The notes under the pieces were generated by a model. It saw nothing but the letters and a program-made list of their open reading frames with translations. It was not told where the DNA came from and made no database searches. From Tachypleus tridentatus (taxonomy: Eukaryota > Arthropoda > Merostomata > Xiphosura > Limulidae): a DNA stretch of 64,000 nt. Position numbers and translations under genes: made by a program. The DNA lies in the NCBI RefSeq assembly GCF_004210375.1, contig NC_134834.1, positions 146,973,009-147,037,008 of the forward strand, read 5' to 3'. Shown here piece after piece: positions 25,286 to 36,635 of this stretch. Within the stretch, counting starts at the first letter, position 1. Every line of letters begins with the position of its first letter.

Positions 25286-25992
25286 ACACCTGGGAGGGAA
25301 AAAAAGAGACAGAGAACCATTTGAGTGGTGAAATAAAAGCGATTCGCTTTCTACATCCCTTACGGTTATTAATGTTTTATGTTATTGAATTCATACACCA
25401 GACACCATTCTGAAAATATAATCACGAAAAAACACACTGGTTTCTAACATGTTAAATTCTGCGTTCCTCGACGTAAGCTGTCAGTAACACGATAACCACT
25501 ACTGTCAGCTTTCTTTCATTGGACATCAGGGGATTTAAAATAAACAGTTCCCGATTCCCAAAGTCGACAGCACGTACATAAACGTCACATGTTCTTAACT
25601 CACAAGTTTAAGGTTATATAGTTGGTAAAGGTTTGCCCGCGAGATAATCACGTGACACGTGCGAAAACTGGTGTGACAACTCACTGAGAGAAATATTATA
25701 TAATAAAGAATTAAAAGCATTAGGCGTAACGGGTTAAGAAATAATAAGACAAATCTCATTTCTTACCGTAGCGGTTAGGTTAGAATTAGATGGATGTACT
25801 AAACTTCCTGTTATATGTACTTTCCACACGTGATAACAGTGACGCAGATGGTTAGATCATGACTGGCTGACAGTGTGAAGACACTGTTGTATACACGCGA
25901 AGTTTTCTCGATACTTTTGTGCCGTACAGACAATACCACTAAACGTGGGGGGAAGGTTAATAGCAGTACGATGAATCGATTATTTATTTCTC
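25286..25992. other. non-coding stretch
   Basis: Contains overlapping E-box-like motifs (tcacgtgacacgtgcg near 25650), but no exon was found near them. Confidence 0.3.
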
Positions 25993-26258
25993 TGCTTTTG
26001 AATTTCGCGCAAAGCTGCAGAGGGCTATCTGCGCTAACAATCCCTAATTTAGCAGTGAAAGACCAGGGGGAAGGCAGCTAATCATCACCACCCACTGTCA
26101 ACTCTTGGGCTACTCTTTTAGCAGCAACTAGTGGGATTGATCTCACCTTTTAACGCCCTCACGGCTGAAAGGGCGAGCATGTTTGGTGTGACGATGTTTC
26201 GAACCCGTGACTTAGGATTACGAATTAAACGTCTTAACCACCTGGTTATGCCAGATCG
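25993..26258 (-). mobile_element. SINE-A, near full length
   Basis: Head at right (cacctggttatgccag); moderately diverged. The open frame over its left end is not a gene. Confidence 0.88.
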
Positions 26259-26459
26259 CGATGAGTCGAAATAAACGTGTGATACTTTTAACAGTTTTTA
26301 CGTGAATATGTCATTTGTTAGCTGGCAATGGTGTCTGATAATTATTCTAAAACCTTTAGAATCTATGTTGGCTTATACCGATCGTTTTGAGAGTTTCAAG
26401 GGGTTTAAAAAATAATTTTCCCATCGTATTTTCTTCATTATCTTTTCTCGTTCACCGGA

Positions 26460-26660
26460 TTATATCATTAGATCATAAGGTGTGAGTCAGCAATTTTATC
26501 AGAAATCACTTTAAACGAACAGGTTACTTGTAAAGATTTTAATGCCTGGGTCAGCAGCTTTAGCAAGAGTTACTTTAGAGATTAGACGAACGGTTTACTT
26601 ATAAAGGCCATAATGGATGGGTCAGCAGTTTCAGCAAGAGTTGCTTTAAGAAACGGATGA
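26460..26660. repeat. tandem repeat, about 69 bp unit, about 3 copies
   Basis: Core gggtcagcagctttagcaag occurs near 26549 and 26618, with a decayed copy near 26486. The same core reappears 1.1 kb away at 27718 inside an old SINE. Confidence 0.7.
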
Positions 26661-26800
26661 ATCACTTATCTACATAATATATTGTTCTCCCGACTTTTGA
26701 TGGCTCTTTTAAACGCTTCATGTATATTATAATAAAAGTGACAATACAATCTCCATCAGCTTAATGATGGCGCTATGGTCGTTTGGTTCAAAGTAACATT

Positions 26801-27075
26801 GTTGTTGTTTTTGGAATTTCGCACAAAGCTACTCGAGGGCTATCTGTGCTAGTCGTCCCTAATTTAGCAGTGTAAGACTAGAGGGAAGGCAGCTAGTCAT
26901 CACCACCCACCGCCAACTCTTGGGATACTCTTTTACCAACGAATAGTGGGATTTATCGTCACATTATAACGCCCCCACGGCTGGGAGGGCGAGCATGTTT
27001 GGCACGACTCGGGCGCGAACCCGTACCCTCAGATTACGAAGCGCACGCCTTAACGCGCTAGGGCATGCCAGGCCC
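26801..27075 (-). mobile_element. SINE-A, full length, with target duplication
   Basis: Perfect 10-bp flanking repeat caaagtaaca at 26789-26798 and 27078-27087. The head at right ends ggcatgccaggcccc. Confidence 0.95.
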
Positions 27076-27087
27076 CACAAAGTAACA

Positions 27088-27555
27088 GAACAGCTTGTTA
27101 GAAAAGATAAACTTCAAATAAATACTAAAGTGTGAAGAAAAATGGAAGAATGTAAACGGAATGGAAATTTCGGAGAGATTCTTTGCTGTTTTTTCTCTAA
27201 GTAGCTATTGATACAATAAATATTTCCATACACGTGTTTTTAAGACATTTCATCGATTCTTAACACTTTTAGCAAGGTTAAACGCATTCTTTGTTCATCT
27301 TTCTAGGTGTTGTCGTAAGGTGATGTTAGGAATTCATTAGGCATTATTTACTAAGATGATCTATACGTTTTCTTATTTACGACGTTAAAATCAGCGGCTA
27401 TAATAAAATTTTCTTATGTTAATTATTAACGACATTCAATTGATGAAAAAAAAGGAAACATTTACAACAGGATCAGTTCTTGTTTGGCGAAAAACAAAAA
27501 AATAAAACTGATTGTTCAGATAAGTCTGAGTAAAAACAACTTAGAAATTTCATCT
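27088..27555. other. non-coding stretch
   Basis: Nothing recognised; open frame 27484-27681 is AT-biased and overlaps a decayed SINE. Confidence 0.35.
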
Positions 27556-27770
27556 TCGCTTGTTTTAGAATTTATACGCAAAATTGCACGCGGGTTACCT
27601 TCACGTGATTTTCAAATGATAAGCTACAGCAAAGTCGATTATTTCACAACATCCATTAACAATTTACATCTTGCCGAATAGTGGGAGATGACTGTCATTC
27701 TTATTCTCATAATGTATGGGTCAGCAACTTTAGCAAGAGTCCAAAAGTGTGGAGCACGTTTTTTACGGCA
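27556..27770 (-). mobile_element. old SINE-A-related copy with foreign block
   Basis: Decayed tail (ttagaatttatacgcaaaat) and body (gccgaatagtgggag), then the core gggtcagcaactttagcaag, which belongs to the tandem repeat at 26.5 kb, and then aaaagtgtggagc. Confidence 0.5.
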
Positions 27771-28009
27771 ACGGAACACTAACCGTAAACATCTAGATTT
27801 ACTTTCTGACACGTTGCTTGTTTGGACACACCGAGAACGTTCATGGTAGGCTGTAACCATAGGATAAAATTTTTACACGACCAATGGTTATTTGAAGGGG
27901 GATGGGGGGAACAACAAAAGAAACAAAAATGCCTGTTTAGTTTAATTTGTATTAAGACATTTTGCAGTTATTAATGTTAGCTTGTTTTTATTTTATCCGT
28001 GTTCGCTTG

Positions 28010-28190
28010 CTTTAGAATTTTCACGCAAAACTGTATAAGGATTGATCTATTGATAGTATTCAACTGATAGGCTGGTAGGAAAACAATTATTGAAGAATAC
28101 CTATAGACACCTTTTGTTTGACAGAACAGTGGGATTTGGATGTCATTATTATAGCGCTTCTACGTACTCAGAGTGTGTAGTTATGCCTAA
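28010..28190 (-). mobile_element. very old SINE-A-like copy
   Basis: tttagaattttcacgcaaaa at left and cagtgggatttgg further right; the spacing is roughly right but the sequence is heavily decayed. Confidence 0.4.
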
Positions 28191-28315
28191 CCTTAATTAT
28201 TTAGCCTTTGAGTCCATGTCGATTATGTTGAAAACACCAGAGTATAAAATGCAGCTGCCATCTTTTGGGGCTTAAGAGAACTAAATATTATGCTAATTTT
28301 TATAACTTCTGCATT

Positions 28316-28443
28316 GGGTTTCTTTGTAAATTAGCAGAAAGTTACACAATGAGATATGAGTGCTCTGCCTCCCCCACGGGTGTCAAACCTGGCTTTTAGT
28401 GTTATAAATCTGCAGACATACTACTGTGCTACTAGGGGGAGCT
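28316..28443 (-). mobile_element. SINE-B copy
   Basis: acgggtgtcaaacctggctt, ctgcagacatactactgtgc and a head ending ctagggggagct. Confidence 0.8.
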
Positions 28444-28595
28444 GCATTGGAAAATATTTTTATTAAATATGTAACGATTAAGGAAATACTCAACCCTGCT
28501 GCCATAAAGTTGATAATTCATTACTTTCACGTTGTTTTTTAATCAACAAATCTATTAATAATATTTATATTCTTCTATACTTTCACTCATAAGCA

Positions 28596-28867
28596 GGCCG
28601 GCATGGCCATATGGGTTAAGGCGTTCGAGTCGTAATCCGAGGGTTGCAAGTTCGAACATCAATCGCACCAAACATGCTCGCACTGTCACTCATGGGGGCG
28701 TTATAATGTGACGGTCAATTCCACTATTCGTCGGTAAAAGAGTAGCCCAAGAGTTGGCGGTGGGTAGTGATGACTAGCTGCCTTCCCTCTAGTTTTACAC
28801 TGCTAAATTATGGACTGCTAGCGCAGATAGTTCTCGAGTAGCTTTGAGCGAAATTCCAAACAAACCA
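28596..28867 (+). mobile_element. SINE-A, full length
   Basis: ggccggcatggccatatggg to a tail of aaattccaaacaaacc. The internal body is well kept. Confidence 0.93.
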
Positions 28868-29041
28868 ACTCCCAGTATAAAAATAATGACAGCAACGTGA
28901 GACAGGAATCAGCGGAAGACCAATCAACTTTCTAGATGGGTACAATAATTACGCCACTAAACATTCACATAAAACTTTTGTTTCCTCTACATTAATTATT
29001 TACTGTGTAAAATAAGAGCCACTACCATGTAAGGAAGTCAT

Positions 29042-29140
29042 CTTTGTTTATTTTAAGCTCAAAGTTATAGAATGGGCTATGTGCGTTTTGTCCACTGGAA
29101 GGAACCTAATTCTGTATTTTAGTGTCAGATCACCTGCATT
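29042..29140 (-). mobile_element. SINE-B copy, decayed
   Basis: ttattttaagctcaaagtta, agaatgggctatgtgcg, gtattttagtgtcagatc. Confidence 0.5.
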
Positions 29141-29194
29141 TATTTACATCACGCATTTTTTTATATTTATGATTTATGTCAAAATTACTTAATG

Positions 29195-29365
29195 CTGTAT
29201 GTAGCTGTCCGTAATTTTTACTACTGACCAGAGGAAAGCAGACAGAAAGTGGCGCCTTCTACCCATTATTTACTGCAAGAGATTATCACTCGTATAACGT
29301 TTCCATCTGAAGAATATTTTATGGTATCATATGGATTCGAACCCGACTCTCTAGCTCTAAATTAA
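29195..29365 (-). mobile_element. old SINE-A-like copy
   Basis: tagctgtccgtaatttttac, gaggaaagcagacag and a B-box remnant ggattcgaaccc; the body between is decayed. Confidence 0.5.
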
Positions 29366-29539
29366 TTAAATATTTTATTTGGAAAATTTAACCATTTGTG
29401 TCTATGAGCTAACAGATAAAACTGATTTTAACTAACGATACTTGTCATTAGTATTTATTTTAACACTGTGTTCTTTACCTAGTACCTTAGGGATTTTCGA
29501 GAATTAGAAAAGCGTATAATAATAATATTGTTTGTTTTA

Positions 29540-29812
29540 TTTGTTTGTTTCTGAATTTCACGCAAAGCTACACGAAAGATATCTGTGCTAGCCGTCCCTA
29601 ATTTAGCAATGTAAGACTAAAGGGAAGGTAGCTAGCTATCACCACCCACCATCAATTCTTGGACAACTCTTTTACCAACGAATAGTGAGATTGACCATCA
29701 CATTATAACGCTCCCATGGCTGAAAGGGCGAGCATGTTTGGTGTGACGGGGATTCGAACCCGCGACCCTTAGATTACGAGTCGAGTGCCTTAACCACCTG
29801 GCCGTGCTGGGC
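29540..29812 (-). mobile_element. SINE-A, full length
   Basis: Very close to consensus, head at right (cacctggccgtgctgggc). The minus frame at 29698-29898 runs through its head and is not a gene. Confidence 0.93.
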
Positions 29813-30232
29813 ATAATTATAGTAATACGGGCGGGTACAGCTGCTAGATCCTGAGGAAATCTATTGGACCTGAGAACTTTTTTGGAAGTGTTTGGCAATT
29901 CTACAACAATGTACTTTTACTTGATATCCAACAATGTTTACCATTCACGAAAAAAAAGATGTTATTGAAATTTTAGTTTATCAACGAGATACCATCACAA
30001 CATTACACCACAAAACAAATCTTATTGCAGTATTTCTTTGTTAACATAGTTATTAATGACAGTGTGTTGTTGTTCTGTTTGAACACCTGTGAGATTTTCC
30101 CTAAAGAATTATGTTTTTAAGTTTATTCTTTGACTGAAATTCACTCATTTCTGTTTGTAATTTTTATTGGTTAAATTTACAAAAACATTATTTTTGTATG
30201 AATTTAAATTGTTTTATTTCCTTTTGCGCAGC

Positions 30233-30238
30233 TATAAA
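30233..30238 (+). promoter_or_regulatory. possible TATA box of the 30.5-kb gene
   Basis: TATAAA in gcagctataaatatattcc, about 230 bases upstream of the ATG at 30467. No TCAGT initiator at the expected distance, so weak. Confidence 0.25.
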
Positions 30239-30747
30239 TATATTCCCTAGTTATAAAAATATTATCCATCTATGATTGGTAATAATCGGTTCGGTTATTT
30301 CCGAGTTCCGAGTTTTGAACGTAAATATCGCAAGTTACATAGTAACGTGTAAACCTCTCAAGAAGACAAATCTTTCAGTTTAATCCTGCAGCTGTTAAAG
30401 TGTTTCATACACAAACTTTTAAATTAATTTCACAGTGTTACAGATATTTTTAACATTTATTTAACAATGACATATAACATGGAAACCGAGGATTCTGAAA
30501 GGTAATTCCAAAGTGAGTCCATGGTTAACGTTCATTTCATACAAAATCGCTTTCTGCACTTTGGGGCCTTTGCATGACTGACAGCCGAGTCATGCTCTTC
30601 CATGTGTGTTCCTAACTGTAGTCTATCAGTTGTAAACTGGACACACCGACTATGGACAACTCTTGTGTGACGTATACAAACAACTAAATACCAGTTAATA
30701 CTCATATAAATGTCTTGTCACAGCACTTTGAACAATATACTATCATT

Positions 30748-31310
30748 AGAGTACATTATGATGACAACATGGTGAACACTACAATAAAATATGATGGTGA
30801 ACAGCTCAGTACAGCATAATGTCAACATTATCATGACAACATGGTGAACACTACAGTACAGTATGATGGTGAACATTGCAGTACAGTATAATGACAACAT
30901 GGTGAACACTACAGTACACTATCTTAACAACATGGCGAACACTTCAGTACAGTATGATGGTGAACATTGCAATACAGTATAATGACAACATGGTGAACAC
31001 TACAGTACAGTATGATGGTGAACATTGCAGTACAGTATAATGACAACATGGTGAACACTACAGTACATTATCTTAACAACATGGCGAACACTACAGTGCA
31101 GTATGATGGTGAACATTGCAGTACAGTATAATGACAACATGGTGAACACTACAGTACACTATCTTAACAACATGGCGAACACTACAGTACAGTATGATGG
31201 TGAACATTGCAGTACAGTATAATGACAACATGGTGAACACTACAGTACACTATCTTAACAACATGACGAACACTACAGTACAGTATGATGGCAACGCGGT
31301 AAACACTATG
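30748..31310. repeat. minisatellite with 91-bp period and about 30-bp subunits
   Basis: Three related subunits alternate: gtatgatggtgaacattgca, gtataatgacaacatggtga, and ctatcttaacaacatggcga. The first subunit occurs at 30861, 30952, 31010, 31101 and about 31192 (91, 58, 91, 91 bp apart). The minus open frame at 30718-30909 is a product of the repeat. Confidence 0.9.
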
Positions 31311-31439
31311 TTATAATATTATATGATCAAAGCAAGGTGAACTAAATATTATTGATTACGACACTGTAAATGGTATAGTACTTGATGATATGTAAACTAA
31401 ATCCAACAATAGATCACGCCAAGAGTTATGGTATTTGAA

Positions 31440-31765
31440 GGTTGTTTGTTTTGAATTTCTTTCAAAGCTACATGACGGTGTGTGTTTTCTTATAGCAAAG
31501 CCACATGGGCTATCTGCTGAGCCCACCGAGGGGAATCGAACCCTGATTTTAACTTTGTAAATCCGGAGACATACCGCTGTACTAGCGGGGGGCACTGCAT
31601 GACGGTTATCTGCGCTAGTCTTTCGTAACTTAAAATTTAACCTTGAAATACTAAAGGATAGGCAGATAGACATCATCCACCACCGCCAATATTTGAGTTA
31701 TCTTTTACCAACGAATAGTGGAATTGACCATAACATTATATAACGTCGTGTCAAACATGGTATTT
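31440..31765 (-). mobile_element. SINE-A interrupted by SINE-B
   Basis: Tail at 31440-31479, body resumes at 31607 and runs to aacgtcgtgtcaaacatgg; the tRNA-like head is lost. Confidence 0.8.
31480..31597 (-). mobile_element. SINE-B nested in SINE-A, with target duplication
   Basis: Flanked by the perfect 9-bp repeat catgacggt (31471-31479 and 31598-31606), both copies lying in SINE-A sequence. Contains gaggggaatcgaaccctga and gtactagcggggggc. Gives exact ends of SINE-B. Confidence 0.93.
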
Positions 31766-32128
31766 GTGGGAAAAAAATAATGGTGAGTTAACCAAGAAGT
31801 CATTGCAAACATAAGATGTTTAATGTGCCAATGTTTATGGTTAAGAACTTAATGATTTACAGGTTTTTTTATATTACTTAACATTGTATTTTGCATTACT
31901 TTAGCTTCTGATAAGTTATTTTCAGTGCTCAGTTTCTAGAAAATGAAGGTGCAATGTGCTTGTGGTTAAGTTCTGGATGGGAGAAGATTTGGGATAGTGT
32001 TGGCGCAAATATTAACTCACAATCAAGCCAGTTTTAAAATATTTTATGGAAACGCCTATGGATAGAAGAAAATCCAAAACTTGTTCCAGATATTAGATCC
32101 GAAGATTTCCGGCAAAAATTAAACACTG

Positions 32129-32849
32129 GTTAGTTGTTATTCTAAGTTTTAGAGCAACTATCAGCAATATTGGAGTTAGTTATGTCCAATGTTGCCGATA
32201 GATGGCAAGAAGCGTAGCAAAAGAAAAGTGAACAGCCTCCCTCTTTTTTTTTTTTTTTTAACCGCATTATTTATTAAATTAATTCAATTTCTTATAATAG
32301 TCAAAGTTATCCAAAGTAAGGGAGAAATGTGAACGAATTTATTTCAAGTTTCTTCTCTGCAGATTATAATAATCGAATTGAGTACACAACGTCAGTTCTT
32401 ACGTGCAATTTACTTAAACTAATTTAGGCTTAACAACTGCAAAGCTTCGGAAACACCATTCAATGTTTATTTGGTAACACAAGGGACGAATTATCGCGAA
32501 ACATAACTGAAATCAACCTAACTTAAGTACCACAAACTAATGACGATGTGACGGGTTTTAATTTGATTTAGAATAAAATAACAACAACAACAAACGATGT
32601 TATTTTGTTCTCTATTCCCTTTCTCTGCTGGTAAAGAGGTTCGAGCTGTGTTACTAGTGGTCTAACATTCGCGCTGCTTTGAGTGCTAGATCTGGACACA
32701 AACTTTAGATTTCGTATCAGTAAAGGAAGATATAGGTTGCGTTATCAGAAGGCCCAAGGCTCGAGGTATGATGTCACTAAACACGCTCTGTTCTTCAGCT
32801 AATGAAGTGTCGTTCAGGTGCACGTCGTTTGATTGTTCCTTTGTTTCAG
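32129..32849. other. non-coding stretch
   Basis: A long T run at 32244-32260. No next exon with a matching phase was found for the gene starting at 30467. Confidence 0.35.
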
Positions 32850-32972
32850 ATATTCGTGCAAAACTAGACAAGAGCTATCTGTGTGTTAGCCGTCCCTCAT
32901 TTTTAAATTGATACATTAAAGTAAAGGTAGTTAGTCACACGGTCCACCATCAAATCTTGGGTTACTCTAATC

Positions 32973-35284
32973 CAGTGGTTCTTAACGTCGGTTCAATTGA
33001 ACCCCAGGGTTTCGGTGAGTCAGTCTCAGGAGTTCGGCGGAGGTCAAGACACACACATTGTATCCGTTCAATTCACCCCACTCATATGATTCGTGACGTC
33101 ATGCTCCACTTGGCCATCATTGGCTGCAGATGATCACGTCACATTACTGGCCTTAATATCTGTGCTGCAGGGAACTTCGTGCGCTTAGCAGTCGACTTGT
33201 GACTGCAGTAATCGTGGGTCATTTGTGATTTTTTTTCCTAATCTTTCAATCCCTTCATACTAATTATGTCGAGCAAACACAGAAAGTGGTCGAACGAATA
33301 CGTAAAATGTGGATTCACGTGTATAACGGAACATGATGGGAGTCAGCGTCCTCAATGCATGATTTGCGATACCAAGTTGAGCAATTTTAGTCTAGCACTG
33401 GCAAAACTAAGAGAACACTTCCCTAAAGCTGCATGTAGATGGGAAATACAAGAACACAACGCTTGCTAAATTCAAGGTAAAGAGAGCCAGGTTCGATGAA
33501 AAGGCTACTTTGCCTGTTCTCGGCTTTGTACTCACCAACAAACCGATAATCACAGCATCGTACGAAGTTGCGTACTTCATCGCAAAGCAGGGCAAACCAC
33601 ACACCATTGGTAAAGCACTCGTAAAACCAGCTGCGTTGAAGATGGCGAATATCATGCTGGGAAAAGCTGCTGAAAATAAGTTATCCCAAATTCCTCTTTC
33701 AAATGACACCATCAGCAGCAGAATAGATGACATCAGCGATGACATCTTGGCTCAAGTAGTTGCAGATCTGATTTCAAGCACAGCAAAATTCAGCCTTCAA
33801 CTCGACGAGACCACCGACGTTTCCAATCTAAGCCAGCTTGTTGTACTCTTGGACTATGTGAAGAACGACGAGATAAAAGAATTTTTATTTTATAAGCCTC
33901 ACAACAAAAACTAAGGCAACCGATGTGAAGAAACTTGTGGATGACTTCTTGAGAGACAATAATCTTTCGTGGGATATGGTTGCTGCAGTTTGTTCGGACG
34001 GAGCTCCAGTCATGCTGGGACGAAACTGGTTTTGGTGCGCTGGTAGAAGCCGATGCACCACACATCATTGTTACACACTGTGTTCTGCACAGGCATGCGT
34101 TGGCAACAAAAACATTGCCTTCGAAACTGGTAAAAGTATTAAAATTGTAGTGAAATGTGTGAACTTTGTACGAAATAGTGCCTTGAAGCACCGCATCTTC
34201 AAAGAGCTGTGTAATGAAATGGACTCTGAATTCGAGGTGCTTCTGTACCATTCTAACATTCGGTGGTTATTCCGGGGAAAGGTTCTGTTTTTGCGAGAGC
34301 ACCAACATTGTCATGCAGATTGCTTCGATAAATCTGAGTTCATTCTCATTGTGGAGTACATGGCCGATATCTTCAATGCTCTCAATCATCTCAATCAACA
34401 GATGCAGGGCGGTGGAGTCAACATCATTGAAGCAGAAGAAAACCTGAAGGCTTTTCAAAAAACAGCTACCGTTATGGACACGACGAAAAGAGAATGATAA
34501 ATTCGCAAACATTCCCCTGCTGGACGACTGTGTAAGTAAGATCGAAGATGTGTCTGAAATCGGAGACATTTCTGTATCCGGGGAACTGAAACAAGCAATT
34601 GCCATGCACTTAGATGAGCTCACAAAGTATCTCAACGGACATTTCCCGACTAGAGAGTCATATCCAGCATGGGTAAGACAGCCATTCACGTTTAGTGTTG
34701 CGACAGCAGATGTCAATGATGAATAACTCGACGAAATCCTTGAACTTCAGCAGAGCCAGGATCAACGGCAACTTTACAGAACAACAACGTTCTCAACGTT
34801 TTGGTGTCACCAAATCGTAGCATACCCTCTTATTGCTAAGAAAGCCCTTGAAATACTCGTACCGTTTGGTACAACGTATCTTTGCGAGCAATCCTTTTCG
34901 AGAATGGTAGACATAAAAAAGGAAGAAAAGGAACAGACTTTGTTGCGAAAATGATATGAGAATGGCACTTGCCAAGATGAAGCCGCGCATTTTTGAACTT
35001 GTCTCTGAAAGGCAACAGCAAAAGTCACATTGATTTTCAGTAAATATTCATTGAGTTATGTTTTTGTTTTTGTGTGAAATTCATGTTTTGTTGGTTTTGT
35101 TCTTTGAACACAGTGATATTGTGTGCAATTGATGCATGGTTCATTTTGTGCACAAATAAAATATCTACTTTTATTTTGAATTTGAAAAAAAAAAATATTT
35201 TATTTTACTAATTACGAAGGGTTCAGTGAATGCAAGTACGAAACTTCCAGGGTTCAGTACCTTCAACAAAGTTAAGAACCACTG
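32973..35284 (+). mobile_element. hAT DNA transposon, 2312 bp, decayed
   Basis: Terminal inverted repeats CAGTGGTTCTTAAC (32973-32986) and its complement (35271-35284); similarity continues inward with gaps (aaccc/gggtt). Carries one plus-strand transposase remnant. AATAAA at 35155-35160 lies near the 3' end. The termini belong to a widespread hAT group in animals as I recall it. Confidence 0.95.
33266..35031 (+). pseudogene. hAT transposase remnant, BED finger and ZBED5-like
   Basis: Reads through at least four pieces in different frames: 33266-33469 with an N-terminal BED-type finger start (CMIC, then LREHF); 33510-33914 with SLQLDETTDVSNLS, a typical first catalytic Asp region; 33925-34497 with VCSDGAPVMLGRN, the second acidic region; and 34508 onward with the hATC-like end YLCEQSFSRM. 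Frame changes occur near 33470-33500, 33915 and 34490, with in-frame stops near 34724 and 34952. It cannot encode an active enzyme. Related to the transposases from which vertebrate ZBED5-type genes were domesticated. Antisense frames over it are shadows. Confidence 0.9.
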
Positions 35285-35423
35285 CTCTAATCGAATAGTG
35301 GGATTTCACGTTTACTCTTGTAATACACCTCTGACCTCAAACTGTGGAGTGAAAGTTTGGGAAACAGGACTCAAAAAATGACTTATTGAATCCACGGTAT
35401 AGCAAATTAACCCAATTTAGAGT

Positions 35424-35703
35424 GGCTCGGCATGACCAAGCGTGTTAAGGCGTGCGACTCGTAATCTGTGGATCGCGGGTTCGCATCCTCGTCGCCAAAC
35501 ATGTTCGTCCTTTCAGCCGTGGGGGCGTTATAATGTGCAGTCAATCCCACTATTCGTTGGTAAAAGAGTAGCCCAAGAGTTGGCGGTGGGTGGTGATGAT
35601 TAGCTGCCTTCCCTCTTGTCTTATACTGCTAAATTAGGGACGGCTAGCACAGATAGCCCTCGAGTAGCTTTGTGCGAAATTAAAAAAAACAAACAATAAA
35701 AAA
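35424..35703 (+). mobile_element. SINE-A, full length, with target duplication
   Basis: Perfect 9-bp repeat aatttagag at 35414-35422 and 35706-35714. Head ggctcggcatgaccaagcg; tail taaaaaaaacaaac. Confidence 0.94.
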
Positions 35704-35714
35704 CTAATTTAGAG

Positions 35715-35945
35715 CAAATAAAATAATCTAATTCACAGCACAATAAAATAACGTAATTTACAATATAGTAAAATAACCTAACTCACAATACAATAACTTA
35801 ATTCACAGTTCAGTAAAATAATCTAATTCACAACACAATATAAACTAATTCACAGTATAATAAACTAAACTAATTCACAATACAATAAAATAACCTAATT
35901 CGCAGTACAATGAAAATAACGTAATCAACAGTACAGTAAAATAAT
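35715..35945. repeat. minisatellite, about 28 bp unit, starting at the SINE edge
   Basis: Units read aataatctaattcacagcac then aataaa. About eight diverged copies, the first touching the right target duplication of the SINE. Confidence 0.8.
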
Positions 35946-36419
35946 GTGAATGAAACTGTATAAGCTAAGGTTTATCAAATTACATTAACTGATAAACATA
36001 CATGCCATTGTCACTTTTTGTAAAGTAAATGGAAGTAATTTTCCGTTCCAGTAAAACAATAGCCAAGCAGTAAAGTGAAGACATTTCTAGACCTCACGTG
36101 CTGATAAGCACGAGTCTGACATTTATGGTTCATGTTTACTTTTTATTTAAATTTTCTCATGAAAAATTATATTGATAATTTTTTTTAAGTAACAAATTAA
36201 TAAGTCAAAGTTTATTTATTCTTTGTTATTTCTCCTTCACATTTAATACATTCCTTTATTATTTCAGGATTAGTAGTAAACATACTGGGCAGGGGAGTGA
36301 AAGGCTCGAGACAGGTTCTCTTCTACAGGCTGTATTGTTACAGTGACCACCAATCCCTCTATTCAGTTTAAAATAACCGCATAGGCTTGTGTGTGAATTC
36401 ATTTCTTGAAAAACTACCC
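35946..36419. other. non-coding stretch
   Basis: AT-rich; the minus frame at 36259-36567 overlaps a decayed SINE and is not a gene. Confidence 0.35.
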
Positions 36420-36635
36420 GTTCATAATTAAGAAATGATAGACTAAACGGAAGGCAACTATTGAACACCACCCAGCGCCAACTCTTACGCTCCTCTTTCT
36501 GAACGAATAATAGGATTGATTGAGACGTTACAACGCCCTTACAACTAAATGGGTAAGCGTATTTCATGATGCGATTCGAACTCGTGGACCTGCAGATTGT
36601 GAAATGAGCGCTCTAACCTTTGCACCATGAAAGGT
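36420..36635 (-). mobile_element. SINE-A-related copy, diverged
   Basis: accacccagcgccaactctt, attgattgagacgttacaac, B-box area gcgattcgaactcgtgg. The head differs from consensus (ctaacctttgcaccatgaaa), suggesting another subfamily. Confidence 0.65.

Larger units (their letters stand above)
30467..32128 (+). pseudogene. possible two-exon gene start with in-frame stop
   Basis: Exon 1 (30467-30501): aacaATG opens 11 codons (MTYNMETEDSE) plus two bases and ends at a GT donor (AAAG/GTAATT). Exon 2 (31926-32128): follows acceptor ttattttcag, supplies one base that completes the codon, then reads AQFLENEGAMCLWLSSGWEK and later ILWKRLWIEENPKL and VPDIRSEDFRQKLNT before a possible donor GTTAGT. Phases of the two exons agree. 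A TAA at 32035-32037 interrupts exon 2 in an otherwise coherent frame; reading without the last donor would end at TAG three bases on. The Trp-rich, non-repetitive composition looks coding. Either a decaying gene, a sequence error at the stop, or a chance frame. Product not recognised. The intron holds a minisatellite and nested SINEs; a hAT transposon lies downstream. Confidence 0.4.
32965..35292. repeat. 8-bp target site duplication of the hAT element
   Basis: ctctaatc at 32965-32972 and again at 35285-35292, directly outside the terminal inverted repeats. Eight bases is the hAT rule. Confidence 0.95.
32850..35350 (-). mobile_element. old SINE-A-related copy split by the hAT transposon
   Basis: Left part 32850-32972 (attcgtgcaaaactagac, gccgtccctcattt, caaatcttgggttactctaa); right part 35285-35350 (tcgaatagtgggatttcac, tcaaactgtggag). 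Removing the transposon and one target copy restores an uninterrupted body of the older subfamily. Confidence 0.75.

Noticed and set aside
33407-34716. Several antisense frames up to 153 codons
   Set aside because: They are opposite the hAT transposase remnant, which has the recognisable motifs on the plus strand.
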